Below the pieces are notes generated by a model, which had not been told where the DNA came from, made no database searches, and was given only the letters and a program-made list of their open reading frames with translations. From CBDCYS01 sp965226245 (GTDB lineage: Bacteria; Acidobacteriota; Terriglobia; Bryobacterales; UBA6623), in contig CBDDCL010000009.1 of the NCBI GenBank assembly GCA_965226245.1, positions 13,918-77,917 of the forward strand: a stretch of 64,000 nt of DNA, given 5' to 3'. Below are positions 49,951 through 58,252 of this stretch, in pieces; the stretch's first letter is position 1; each line of letters starts with the position of its first letter. Made by a program: the position numbers and the translations under genes.

Positions 49951-50368
49951 TGGGTCACCTCACGAAACGGAAAAAATCGTACGCTAAGGCCGATTGAGCG
50001 GCGGGCGGGGCCGGAACTCGCCCTGTTCAACTTGCTTGTTCAGCCGCCAGCTATGGTCCAAAACATTGTCGGTAAAGAACTTGATCGACTGGGACATGCT
50101 CGAGTTGGCGTTCCGGGTTCGGGTCGAAGCTGCTCACCCGAACGTAGCCGATGCGGTGACCGTGCATGGCGTTCTCCTGAACCCAGTCTGTCAGGAAGAA
50201 CTCTATAACCCTGGACGGGATGTGTCCATCAATCCAAAATAGAACTCTATTCTGACGCCTCAGCACCCCGTCCCTGACGTTAGGCTAGGGTTTACTCCAA
50301 CCCGACGCTTCCCAAGGCGGCGAGAGTCGCTTAGCGTACGATTATTTCCGTTTCGTGAGGTGACCCCC
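49951..50368. mobile_element. Tn3-type miniature element (~418 bp)
   Basis: Terminal inverted repeats of ~37-38 bp start GGGTCACCTCACGAAACGGA and end inward in TCGTACGCTAAG, the Tn3-family pattern (left 49952-49988, right 50330-50366). They differ from the ends of the 35832 element, although 14 bp of that other end (GGGTAGCGCCCAG) lies immediately to the left. The interior contains only resolvase debris. Confidence 0.7.
50051..50266 (-). pseudogene. Tn3-type resolvase remnant
   Basis: On the minus strand, MHGHRIGYVRVSSFDPNPER, then QLEHVPVDQVLY, matches the start of Tn3-family TnpR resolvases (IGYVRVSSFDQNPERQLEGV). The match fades after ~35 residues through a frame disruption. The upstream half of the frame reads as the flanking region. 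It is inside the miniature element. Confidence 0.65.
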
Positions 50369-50394
50369 ATAAGCCCGATCCTTCGCCTAAATGT
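50369..50394 (+). repeat. orphan piece of type-3 iteron array
   Basis: CATAAGCCCGATCCTTCGCC followed by TAAA is identical to the spacer plus iteron start of the origin at 56481-56503. It abuts the right end of the Tn3-type miniature element. Confidence 0.65.
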
Positions 50395-51287
50395 ATATGA
50401 CCGTTGCCTGGGATGCTCCGGGCGGCCCCTGGGTTGCGCTGTCTCATGAGTACGTCCATCGCGTCTTTGCCGGTAGAACTCTGCCGCTTTGGCTGTCGGA
50501 AGGCCTGGCGGAATACTTGTCGCGCGTCCCCAACGCGGCCACCAGCCCCACCCTGGGACCCGCTGATCCGCCAATGCCGGTTCCCTACTTCGCCGGAAGG
50601 CTCACCGACAACCCCTGGCTGCCGTGGCCTGAAATCTGGTCCGCCGAACGCGAGTCGGCCACCGCGGATCACCCCAACTTCCGGCCGCAAAGCTGGCTGC
50701 TTGTTCACCTGCTTGTCTCCGAAGGACTCGACCTGACCCAACTGAACCCCGCGACAGTGCAAGCACGTCTGACCCGGCGAAGCCCCGAAAAAATCGAAGC
50801 CCAGTTGCGCGCTGCCCTCGAGAAGCCCCTGTCAAACCGCTACCTGAACCTTCATGACAAATGGCGCCCCGCTCCTCCACCGTCGAACAGCCCTCGGCGG
50901 TTCGATCCTGCTGACGCCGGCGCCTCAACCCAGCCGCGTGAGCTGGCGCCAGGCGAATTGCGCTTCGTCCTCGCCGACCTGCAGCGCGAAACCCAGCCAC
51001 CCGAAGCCGTCCGTCTCGAACTCGAAGCCCTCAAGCGAGAATTCCCCAACCGTCCCGAGCCCAGCGAATCCCTCGGCGCGCTGGAGATGGACCAGCACAA
51101 CTACGACCCAGCCGAGCAGCACCTAGCCGACGCCGTCAAGAAGGGCTCCCGCAATCCAAGAACCCACTACCGCTACAGCCTTATGTTGATGCGCCCCCAA
51201 CCCAGTCCCCAGCGGGCGGCTCTCGCGGTCAAGCATGCCCAGACCGCGCGCCAGCTCGACCCGGCACAGCCCGTCTATCTGCTCTAA
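50391..51287 (+). pseudogene. metallopeptidase/TPR protein, both ends truncated
   Basis: 298 codons. The N-terminal part holds a gluzincin active site: VALSHEYVHRVF (HExxH) and the downstream LPLWLSEGLAEYL glutamate motif, as in DUF1570-like/MA-type peptidases. A Pro-rich linker and a TPR-like region (LGALEMDQHNYDPAEQHLAD) follow. The upstream half is missing and the ATG lies in the iteron-like scrap. The 3' end breaks at ~51287, where the opposite-strand PIG-L gene, also truncated, begins. A secreted peptidase role is likely for the complete family, but this copy is probably dead. Confidence 0.6.
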
Positions 51288-52406
51288 AAACGAAAGATCG
51301 ACATCACTGCCGGGCGTGGCGTTCCAGCGGTCCGCGGTGGCGTCAATCCAAAGTCCGGCGGCCAGCTCGATTGCCTTCAACAAGCGCGGGCGCTTGACCT
51401 CCGGCCAGTAGCCGCTCAAATCCTCAAGCTCGGCGTAGGCGTCAATCAGCAGCGGCAGGATTGCTTCGGGATGACCGGGCCGGTACTCCTCGCGGGCCTT
51501 CATGAGAAGCCGGCTCGCGGCCGCCGCTCCGGGGACGCGTCCCCAGGAGGTGTCGATGCCTTCGAAAAGATCTCTCTCGGCTGGCTCGCCGGCGATGTGG
51601 GCGAAGAACGCTGGAGCGTTGCCTTTGCGTTGCGAGGCGCCCATGGCCTGGCTTTGGTGCAGGCTGCGGCTCTCGCCCGCGATCTCCGCGTAGGATTTGC
51701 CGAGCACAGGATCGTACTGGCCAACGTTGATCCGAAGGCGGTCTTTCCTGGCTGCTGCGGCCTCCATCATTCGGCGGGTGAAGGTCGGAATGTTCCAGTA
51801 GAGACGTTTCGCCTTCCAGGGTTTGAGCCCTTGCTGGATTTGATCGGGGAATTGGCTGGGATCGCCGGCTGCTTCAAAGGCGACGATCGAAAGCTTGCCG
51901 ATTGCCGTGTGCTGTCCATGACCGCCGCTGAGCACGGGTGAAAACCGCGAGACGACCACGTCGGGCCGGAAGCGGCGGATGACGCGGACCATGTCGCTGA
52001 GCACTTGCTCGCGGCCCCATTTCTCGAGTGCTTCCTCGGGATTCTTCGAGAAGCCGAAGTCGATTGCTCGGGTAAAGAACTGTTCGCCTCCGTCAATGCG
52101 GCGGGCGGCCAGCAATTCCTGGGTGCGAATCAAACCCATCAGCTCGGCCTGCTCGGCGCCGATCAGGTTCTGCCCGCCTTCTCCGCGAGTAGCGGAGAGG
52201 TAGGCCGTGCGCATATCGCGGCCGCGCGCAAAGTAGGCGATGACGGCGGTGTTTTCGTCGTCGGGATGGGCGCCCAGCATGAGCAGGCTCCCCAGAGTGT
52301 TGAGCTGGTCGAGTGTTTGTGCAAGTTCGGCGGCGCCGGTGAGCGGGGTGGGCGGCGGGGCTTGGGCGCTGAGAGGGAGGCTGACGAGGGCGCAGAGCAG
52401 CAGCAT
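51123..52406 (-). CDS. PIG-L family deacetylase, C-terminally truncated
   Basis: About 427 codons starting MLLLCALVSLPLSAQ, a signal peptide. The catalytic PIG-L motif LMLGAHPDDENTAVIAYF (zinc ligands His/Asp/Asp) is followed by YLSATRGEGGQNLIGAEQAE and VSRFSPVLSGGHGQHTAIGK (third ligand His region). These enzymes remove N-acetyl groups from sugars such as GlcNAc. The acidobacterial form normally continues for several hundred residues. Here homology ends at ~51290, where the frame enters the antisense of the peptidase fragment. The enzyme core may still fold. The frame is open upstream to 52556, but without signal-peptide logic. Confidence 0.7.
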   Translation of the reverse strand: MLLLCALVSLPLSAQAPPPTPLTGAAELAQTLDQLNTLGSLLMLGAHPDDENTAVIAYFARGRDMRTAYLSATRGEGGQNLIGAEQAELMGLIRTQELLAARRIDGGEQFFTRAIDFGFSKNPEEALEKWGREQVLSDMVRVIRRFRPDVVVSRFSPVLSGGHGQHTAIGKLSIVAFEAAGDPSQFPDQIQQGLKPWKAKRLYWNIPTFTRRMMEAAAARKDRLRINVGQYDPVLGKSYAEIAGESRSLHQSQAMGASQRKGNAPAFFAHIAGEPAERDLFEGIDTSWGRVPGAAAASRLLMKAREEYRPGHPEAILPLLIDAYAELEDLSGYWPEVKRPRLLKAIELAAGLWIDATADRWNATPGSDVDLSFLEQIDGLCRVELARGLGMLDRESRPLGTGLGAHQHKAVAVVGSWIAGALLDGVG

Positions 52407-52530
52407 GCGGGCGGGCCGAGCGCCGGAATGAGTCCCGGCGCGGCAAGCTGAGAGCTTGTGCCGCGATGGAATTCGCCGGCGGGCGGGGTTTTCTCGCTTG
52501 CACGCAGAGTCGCGCCGGCCGCGCGTCAGG

Positions 52531-52992
52531 TCACGGTTTTCGCTCATAAACTCCAATGTAACTGGTCTCAGCGATTACATGGCCTCGAAGGGCAGTGTCT
52601 AGCATGCGGCGTCTGACTCCCGGGGCCAAGCCGAGCGATGGTGTGTTCAAGGCGAACAGCTTGAAGAAATAGCGATGCGGCCCATTTCCAGGAGGTGGGC
52701 AGAGGCCTCCGTATCCAGGCTGCCCAAAGTCGTTGGTGCCGCTCAGGCCGGCCTGACCTGGCTCGAACGACTCGTCCAATCCTTGAACCGACACCGGGAT
52801 ATCGTACAGCAGCCAATGATTCCAAGTCCCGATTGGGGCGTCAGGGTCGTCCACGATCAGGGCGAGGCTTTGGGTCCCCTGGGGCTCGCCGCTCCACGAT
52901 AGGGCCGGAGAACGGTTCCCTCCATCGCAGGTGTAGCGCGCCGGTACGGTCTCCCCGTCGGCAAACGCTTCGATGTGCAGTGTCAGGGCTAT
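52531..52992 (-). CDS. YbhB/YbcL (PEBP) family protein
   Basis: 153 codons: LTLHIEAFADGETVPARYTC followed by DGGNRSPALSW, LALIVDDPDAPIGTWNHWLL, YGGLCPPPGNGPHRYFFKLF. These are the phosphatidylethanolamine-binding/Raf-inhibitor-like motifs, and the length is typical. The role in bacteria is unclear. There is no ATG, GTG or TTG at the expected position. A strong GAGGAGGGGG site precedes an ATA at 52992, which suggests a decayed ATG or an unusual start. The longer open frame upstream (to 53181) overlaps the sulfatase gene and reads unlike the family. Confidence 0.7.
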   Translation of the reverse strand: MALTLHIEAFADGETVPARYTCDGGNRSPALSWSGEPQGTQSLALIVDDPDAPIGTWNHWLLYDIPVSVQGLDESFEPGQAGLSGTNDFGQPGYGGLCPPPGNGPHRYFFKLFALNTPSLGLAPGVRRRMLDTALRGHVIAETSYIGVYERKP

Positions 52993-53057
52993 GGTCGCCC
53001 CCTCCTCTAGGTCTAGGACGCTAACATCAGGAAGCCCACATGCCGCCGAACGCTCAT

Positions 53058-54812
53058 CTAGTTCGCTGGCTCGGCTCGGCTCACGTCCACAAACGAAGCA
53101 CCCCGGACAACCCCGCCGTACTCCACCAAAGCTTCCAAGTTCGCGGGACCCGCCTCGAGCCGCACCGCCCGAAACTGGCACGACTCGTCGCCTGCCTCCA
53201 CCGCTTCGCTCAGGCCCGCGCCACCGACATTCAGCCTGGCTCGGCCCGCCTCAGGCAGCGGTCCGGCGAAACGCAACGTCATGTCGAACTCGCCCGGCTC
53301 CTCGATTTCAACCGCCCAGTAGCCGAGGCCATCCGGCAGCGCGCGCTGCTGGCCCTCGCCGCGCCAATCAAAGCGCGCCAGCGTCGCGGACTCTTCATGA
53401 GGCGTTCCGAGGTGGATCCGCACCGGGTCAAAACCGCGCGTGGAAGATACGTCGCGGAACCATTCCTCGTAGCCGCGGCGCATTTCCTCCACAATCTCGG
53501 GATGCGCCTCGGCAAGATTGTTCGTCTCGCCGGGGTCGGCCGGCATGTCGTATAGCTCAAACTTCGCGTCTTCCGGAAACGGGTCGGTGTGTTTGCCCAG
53601 CGGCTGGACGATTTTCCAGCGCTGATTCCGGGCGAACACGTTGCGGTTCTTCTGGGGCGCATCGCCGCGGTGGTTCTGCAGGTAGATCGTGCGGTCCGGC
53701 CAGTCCTCGGGGGAAATACCGCCTGTGAGCAGAGGCATGAGGCTCACGCCATCGAACTTCGATTCCGGGGCCGCAATTCCAGACGCTTCCAGCAGCGTCG
53801 GCACGACGTCCATATGGGCCGCGATTCGGTCGATCTTGCGGCCAGCCTCGAACTCACCGGGCCAGCGAATCAGGAACGGCACGCGCGTGCCGCCATCGTA
53901 GGCGCTCGCCTTGCGTCCCTTGAGACCGGCGGTATAGGTCTGCTGCGTCGGTCCGTTGTCGGTCAAGAAGATCACGATCGTGTTTTCGGCGAGACCAAGC
54001 TCGTCCAATTTGGCCAGCAGCCGCTCCAAGTTTTCATCGAACTCGGTGATCATCCCGTAGACCCGTGCCGTGTTCTCGGGAAGCCCCATCTCGCGGTAGG
54101 GCGCAATGTACTCCTCGTCCACATCAAACGGCGAGTGTGGCGTGTTGGTCGCCAGGTAGCCGAAGAACGGCCGATCGCGATTCTCTTCCACGAACTCGAT
54201 CAGAGCGTCGGTGAAGATTTTCGTGCAATAGCCGTGATACTTCTTTGACTCGCCGTTGTGTTCGAGCACTGGGTCCCAATAAGTATTGCCCGGAGGACCG
54301 GCGGGCTGGCCGATACCGCCGCCTCGGTGCACGAGCACTTCTTGAAACCCTTGATCGCTCGGCCTCAACGGGTAGTTGTCCCCGAGATGCCACTTGCCGA
54401 AGATGCCGGTCTTGTAGCCTTCGGCGGCGAGCAGCTCAGCCAGAGTGACGGCTGCGGGATCGAGGAAGGTTCGCCCGAGGTGCGTGTCGATGACGCCATT
54501 TCGATAGCCATGAACTCCCGTCAACAGCGCCGCGCGCGTCGGGGCGCACTTGGACTCGACGTAGAACTGCGTAAATTCCGTGCTCTCGGCGGCAAGCCGG
54601 TCGAGCGTAGGCGTCCTAATGTAGGGGTTCCCGTGGAAGCCGACTTGGGCCCATCCCTGGTCGTCGGTCATGACCAGCATGATGTTCGGTCTTTCTGGGT
54701 CTGGGGGAGCCTCCGAACAACCGCCCGCGAAGCAAAGGAACGCTGCAACGCACGCAATCTTGAGTTTCCACTTTGATCCCAGCACGGCCACAGTATACAC
54801 CAGGATTTCCAT
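53058..54812 (-). CDS. lipid-anchored sulfatase
   Basis: 584 aa. Hydrophobic signal with lipobox CFAGGC (Cys32). Sulfatase signatures: IMLVMTDDQGWAQVGFHGNP (metal Asp50/Asp51), CAPTRAALLTG (formylglycine Cys89), GKWHLGDNYPL and IVIFLTDNGPTQQTY. A C-terminal beta-sandwich-like extension follows residue ~480. It is related to, but clearly different from, the sulfatase at 44665. The first ~5 residues are encoded by the end of the neighbouring IS1380-type element, so the present start may have been created by the insertion. A GTG inside VAVLGSKWK is an alternative. Acts on sulfate esters at the cell surface. Confidence 0.85.
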   Translation of the reverse strand: MEILVYTVAVLGSKWKLKIACVAAFLCFAGGCSEAPPDPERPNIMLVMTDDQGWAQVGFHGNPYIRTPTLDRLAAESTEFTQFYVESKCAPTRAALLTGVHGYRNGVIDTHLGRTFLDPAAVTLAELLAAEGYKTGIFGKWHLGDNYPLRPSDQGFQEVLVHRGGGIGQPAGPPGNTYWDPVLEHNGESKKYHGYCTKIFTDALIEFVEENRDRPFFGYLATNTPHSPFDVDEEYIAPYREMGLPENTARVYGMITEFDENLERLLAKLDELGLAENTIVIFLTDNGPTQQTYTAGLKGRKASAYDGGTRVPFLIRWPGEFEAGRKIDRIAAHMDVVPTLLEASGIAAPESKFDGVSLMPLLTGGISPEDWPDRTIYLQNHRGDAPQKNRNVFARNQRWKIVQPLGKHTDPFPEDAKFELYDMPADPGETNNLAEAHPEIVEEMRRGYEEWFRDVSSTRGFDPVRIHLGTPHEESATLARFDWRGEGQQRALPDGLGYWAVEIEEPGEFDMTLRFAGPLPEAGRARLNVGGAGLSEAVEAGDESCQFRAVRLEAGPANLEALVEYGGVVRGASFVDVSRAEPAN

Positions 54813-56425
54813 TTTGGCCCTGGCACGGTCACAGTGTACACCCGCGCTGCCCCGAATACGACGTCTTTCCGCGCTGAACCCTGCACATCACCTCCGGCGG
54901 CAGGCCCCAAAGCCCGTCCGTCCGCTCACAGACGTTGATGGAGCGGGCTGAACGGCACACCGGCCGACACTGCTCCCTGCGAAGCCTTTTCGGAGCTAAA
55001 AACTGTTGATCCTCGTCCAGGTAACGCTACCCGCTCGGCAGCGGCAGCGCCCAGATCCTGTGCAGCATGTCACCGAACAGCCGCCGGTTCAGATGCCCCT
55101 CGGCCAGCAGCAACCAGTAGTAGCGCGCGTGCTTGACCAGCCGGCCGCCGGTCTTCATCAGCCGCTGCTGCAAGCTCGTGAGCGACCAACTCTTGATCCT
55201 GTTCGGCAGTCCGAGCCGCCGCCACAAGTTGCCCAGGTTGTAGGCCAGCACGCTGAGTTGCAGTCGCACTTCGTTGGCCCGAAAGCGATGGCACGAAAGC
55301 CGCGTCCAGTGCGTGGCCTGTTTGCCTTCTTTAATCCATTGCTCGGCCGTGCCGCGCTTGTTGTAGAAGCGCACCACCGACCGGCTTGGCAAGCTCATGT
55401 TGGTCACGATAAATCCGACCCGCGGGAACAGCTCACCGAGATGATGCTCGACCTTGGCCACGATGCGTCGCGGCTTGGACCAACTCTCCGCCTGATAGCG
55501 GAAGCTCTTGTAGCGCACCAAGGGCTTGCGACCCGGCCTGCCCGGCGGGCGAAACAAGATGTCTTCGATCGCCAATTCCAAGCTCTTGTTGGCCGGAATG
55601 CGAATGGCGTACTGCACTCCGCGTTCCTCCGAAAACTCATAAATCTCCGGCTTGGCAAAGACCGCATCGCCCCGGAAGGTGACCTGTTTGCCCGCAGCCT
55701 GTTGGCGCTTGATCTCGGGCAGCAGCAACTCCTTCCAGTCCTCAGCGCTGTGCACGTTGCCTGGACGCAGCTTCGCCGCCAGGCAATCCCCATGCTGGTT
55801 GAACAACAACAGCGGGTGGTAGCAGACCGACTCGAAATGGCCGTTGTAGGCGCTGCCCTCTTGCTGGCCGTGGACAGGGCTTTCGGTCGAATCCATGTCG
55901 AGCACGACGCGCTCGGAGTCGTCTTGCGTCTCGGCTTGCGCCACCAGCTCGCGGTTCACAGCCATCAGCCCCAGCAAGTTCTCCTCGCTCGCCAGCATCT
56001 CCGTCTCGAAGCTCTGCAGTCGCGAGGTCAGTGCCCCGCCGCGATCCCAGTTCCTCTTCGAGCCGATCAAGCGAAACGTCGGGTCAGCCGACACTCGGAC
56101 GGCGTCATTGAGGTCCTCGTAGCCTGCCAGCCGAGAGTAGACTGACTGCCGCAGCAGATCGGCCAGCGGGAACTTCTTGTTCAAGCCTTGCCGTGGGTCA
56201 CTGAGGTGTTCGTCGATCAGCTTCCCGAGTCCGAGTCGCTCGTCCAGCTCGCGGACCAGGATCAGCCCGCCGTCGGAAGTGACACGCGATCCTTGGAAAT
56301 CGACTTTCAATAAGCCGTTGAAGCTTAGCTGGAACGGTTTGTTTTCTTTTTCACCCATTGGGTGTTGATCTCCTCAGCGCCTTGAGTGCTTTCCAACCCG
56401 CATCAATAAAGGCGTCCGAGGCCAC
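54800..56425 (-). mobile_element. IS1380-family element, 443-aa type
   Basis: Extent estimated from the similarity of its ends to the broken copy (6585-7199 and 36-440) and to the remnant at 36601-36652. The left outer sequence (GGATTTCCATTTTGGCCCTG) is common to all. Next to it, a second, diverged copy of the same ~36-bp end is found (54771-54806), so the end is duplicated in tandem. Confidence 0.75.
55027..56358 (-). CDS. IS1380-family transposase (443 aa)
   Basis: Intact. VVLDMDSTESPVHGQQEGSA holds the first catalytic Asp, QVTFRGDAVFAKPEIYEFSE the second, and VRFYNKRGTAEQWIKEGKQA the Glu. It is only distantly related to the 481-aa transposases of copies A and B, so two IS1380 subgroups coexist. 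A fragmentary sister copy lies in the first 7 kb. Confidence 0.9.
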   Translation of the reverse strand: MGEKENKPFQLSFNGLLKVDFQGSRVTSDGGLILVRELDERLGLGKLIDEHLSDPRQGLNKKFPLADLLRQSVYSRLAGYEDLNDAVRVSADPTFRLIGSKRNWDRGGALTSRLQSFETEMLASEENLLGLMAVNRELVAQAETQDDSERVVLDMDSTESPVHGQQEGSAYNGHFESVCYHPLLLFNQHGDCLAAKLRPGNVHSAEDWKELLLPEIKRQQAAGKQVTFRGDAVFAKPEIYEFSEERGVQYAIRIPANKSLELAIEDILFRPPGRPGRKPLVRYKSFRYQAESWSKPRRIVAKVEHHLGELFPRVGFIVTNMSLPSRSVVRFYNKRGTAEQWIKEGKQATHWTRLSCHRFRANEVRLQLSVLAYNLGNLWRRLGLPNRIKSWSLTSLQQRLMKTGGRLVKHARYYWLLLAEGHLNRRLFGDMLHRIWALPLPSG

Positions 56426-56459
56426 CCGATGGTTAGCAGAATCGAAACTAAAGTGGGAA

Positions 56460-56580
56460 TCCGGGCTAAAGCGCATCACCATAAGCCCGATCCTTCGCCT
56501 AAAACGCATCACCATACAAGTAGTTAAAGAACAAGTAGTTAAAGAACAAGTAGTAGGAGCGGCTACGGCTGTGGATAAAT
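56460..56580. other. putative plasmid origin with iterons, type 3
   Basis: Two direct repeats CTAAARCGCATCACCATA (56466 and 56499, exactly 33 bp apart) are followed by GTAGTTAAAGAACAA direct repeats (56520-56555) and an inverted DnaA box TGTGGATAA (56570-56578). The arrangement copies that at 14.4 and 37.1 kb but the iteron sequence is different. No rep gene is adjacent. Confidence 0.65.
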
Positions 56581-56800
56581 CACTGAAGAGAAAACACCCA
56601 AGAGAGGGGCTAACGCCCCTCCCGAAAAGAAAAACCCAAAACCTTCCTTATAGGTAAAGAACTGAAAACAAAAGGCTTACACCATACCGCGGCGGAACGG
56701 GCAAGCGGACCGACAATAAAACCCAACCCAAAACCCCGGATAGCCTCCGCCAAGCGGCGAGTCATGCCCGCTGCGCTACGGCCCTACGGGTGACAGACGC
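56581..56800 (+). repeat. R module copy R3 (shortened)
   Basis: Shares with R2 the CCTTCCTTATAGGTAAAGAA block, TTACACCATACCGCGGCGGA, the CCCAACCCAAAACCCCGGAT block and TACGGCCCTACGGGTGACAG. It stops there: the hairpin and CCCTTGACGGCGAGG part are absent. An added palindromic GAGGGGC/GCCCCTC lies near 56605-56620. Confidence 0.75.
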
Positions 56801-56872
56801 CCTGTAAAGGGCGAGCGGAGCGTTCTGGCACTCACGGTGCACCGGGGAACGGCCCGCTTATTTTGCAAGGGG

Positions 56873-57600
56873 TCATAAGCCAGCCGGAAACCGAAATCGG
56901 ATGCCCGCTTCAATAAGGTCAGCATCGATCTCCGCCCTCCGATTTGAGCGAAAGCGATAGCCAAAGCGGAACTCCACACGCTTGGAGACCCGAACCGAGA
57001 GGCCTCCCATGAGCTGATAAGCGAACCGGGAATCCTCGGATAATCCGAGTGTGAGAGGACCGGCACCACCACCAAATACGGGACAGAAGGAGGCGGAGGG
57101 GACGCATTCGTTCTCATAGGTGATCGTGAGGTTTTCGTCGTGGAAGAAGGCTCCCAGACCGAAACCGGCATAGGGACTCACTCTCCATTTGGGATGGCGG
57201 TAGTAGACATTACCCATGAAGGACTGGGTCTTGAGTTCTCTGTCGAGACCTATGACGGGCGTGATGATGGTGGCATCTGGTTGGGAGACTTGTCCGTCTG
57301 GCCCGGAGAAGGTGGGGGGCGGGATGTTCCGAGAGGAACTTTCGATACGATTGCCGATACCGGCTTTCTGGTATCCCCATTCAATCTCGGTCGAGAAACC
57401 TCTTTGAAGGCGTACCCGAAAGCCGCTGTAAAACCAGGGCCAGCCTTAAAACCGGAGCGCCTGAAAACGGCTGATCCAGCAAAATCGAGATAGAACTCAC
57501 CGTCTTTGTCAACATCCTGTGCACTCAGAGAGCCACACAACAAGGGCAAGGCGACGAGTAGAGTGAGAAAATATTGTTGCAGCAAGGTACAAATTGACAT
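56873..57600 (-). pseudogene. outer-membrane beta-barrel protein, frameshifted
   Basis: Starts MSICTLLQQYFLTLLVALPL with a signal peptide ending SLSAQ, then DGEFYLDFAGSAVFRRSGFK. Around 57420 the coding frame shifts: the second frame continues GFSTEIEWGYQKAGIGNRIE, later YRHPKWRVSPYAGFGLGAFF and VEFRFGYRFRSNRRAEIDAD, ending in Phe-rich barrel strands. The sum is a ~240-aa OmpA/opacity-like barrel. A single indel would restore it, so a sequencing error is possible. IS1380-derived DNA lies ~120 bp upstream. Confidence 0.65.
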
Positions 57601-57720
57601 CGGAACACACGCGACCGCTACCTGTCCCCAACTAATTGCCCCCGATAGACCAGCAATCACGGCGGCCACGGTGATTAGCATCTTACACATCGCGCCATCC
57701 CGGAGAACTACCGGGCTTAC

Positions 57721-58252
57721 ACCTGAATTATGCACTGCGGCGTGGACCTGAGGAGGGCTGAGCCGCAAGGGACCATTGGGGACCCCCGAAAACATGGGGT
57801 AAAAAGGTCGGCTGGCAAAGATCCCAGCTTCGCCAGCCAACCCCAAGGAGGTCACCCAAATGGTTACCAGACGAAAACAGCATAGCTCCCAAAGGCCCGT
57901 CCAACAAGGCCCAGCCGTGACGGCCTCGCGGCCCAATAAAATCGGGGCTTCGACGCCTTACAACTTCCGCGGCAAGAAGCCGACTCCCTACGGCGGCTTG
58001 CTGCCGGTGGTCGGGAGGGCGCTGATCTGAGAGCCTGGCTATGCGCTATGCATAAAATTTTATGCACTAGCCGTAACGCACTGGAAACACGTCACTTCCG
58101 AGCGAGGTTTTGACGACGCGGATTCTGGGCGGGAAGGGAAACCGGGAACGGAGAAGCCAAAAGACCAGTTGCCGAGCTACCACCTCACGACGACCGCCAA
58201 CCCGCTACGAACGCAGCCACACTCGCAAAGTGAATCTGTGCATAATTCAGGT
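57721..58252 (+). mobile_element. internally deleted IS1380 derivative (532 bp)
   Basis: Has the same terminal ACCTGAATTATGCAC sequences as copies A and B, and ~300 bp of their left end and ~220 bp of their right end. About 1.27 kb of transposase is missing. The GCATAAAATTTTATGC palindrome is kept. Its divergence from A and B shows that the deletion is not recent. It could be mobilised by the intact transposases. Confidence 0.85.
57860..58030 (+). pseudogene. IS1380 transposase N-terminal stub
   Basis: 56 codons, MVTRRKQHSSQRPVQQGPAV through FRGKKPTPYGGLLPV, match the start of the 481-aa transposase. After LLPV the frame crosses the deletion joint and ends VGRALI. It retains the AAGGAGG ribosome site. 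It might act as a DNA-binding inhibitor if this region holds the binding domain, but this is speculation. Confidence 0.75.

Noticed and set aside
53000..53181. N-terminal extension of the YbhB-like protein
   Set aside because: Overlaps the C-terminus of the sulfatase gene in another frame and does not match the family, which starts near 52992.
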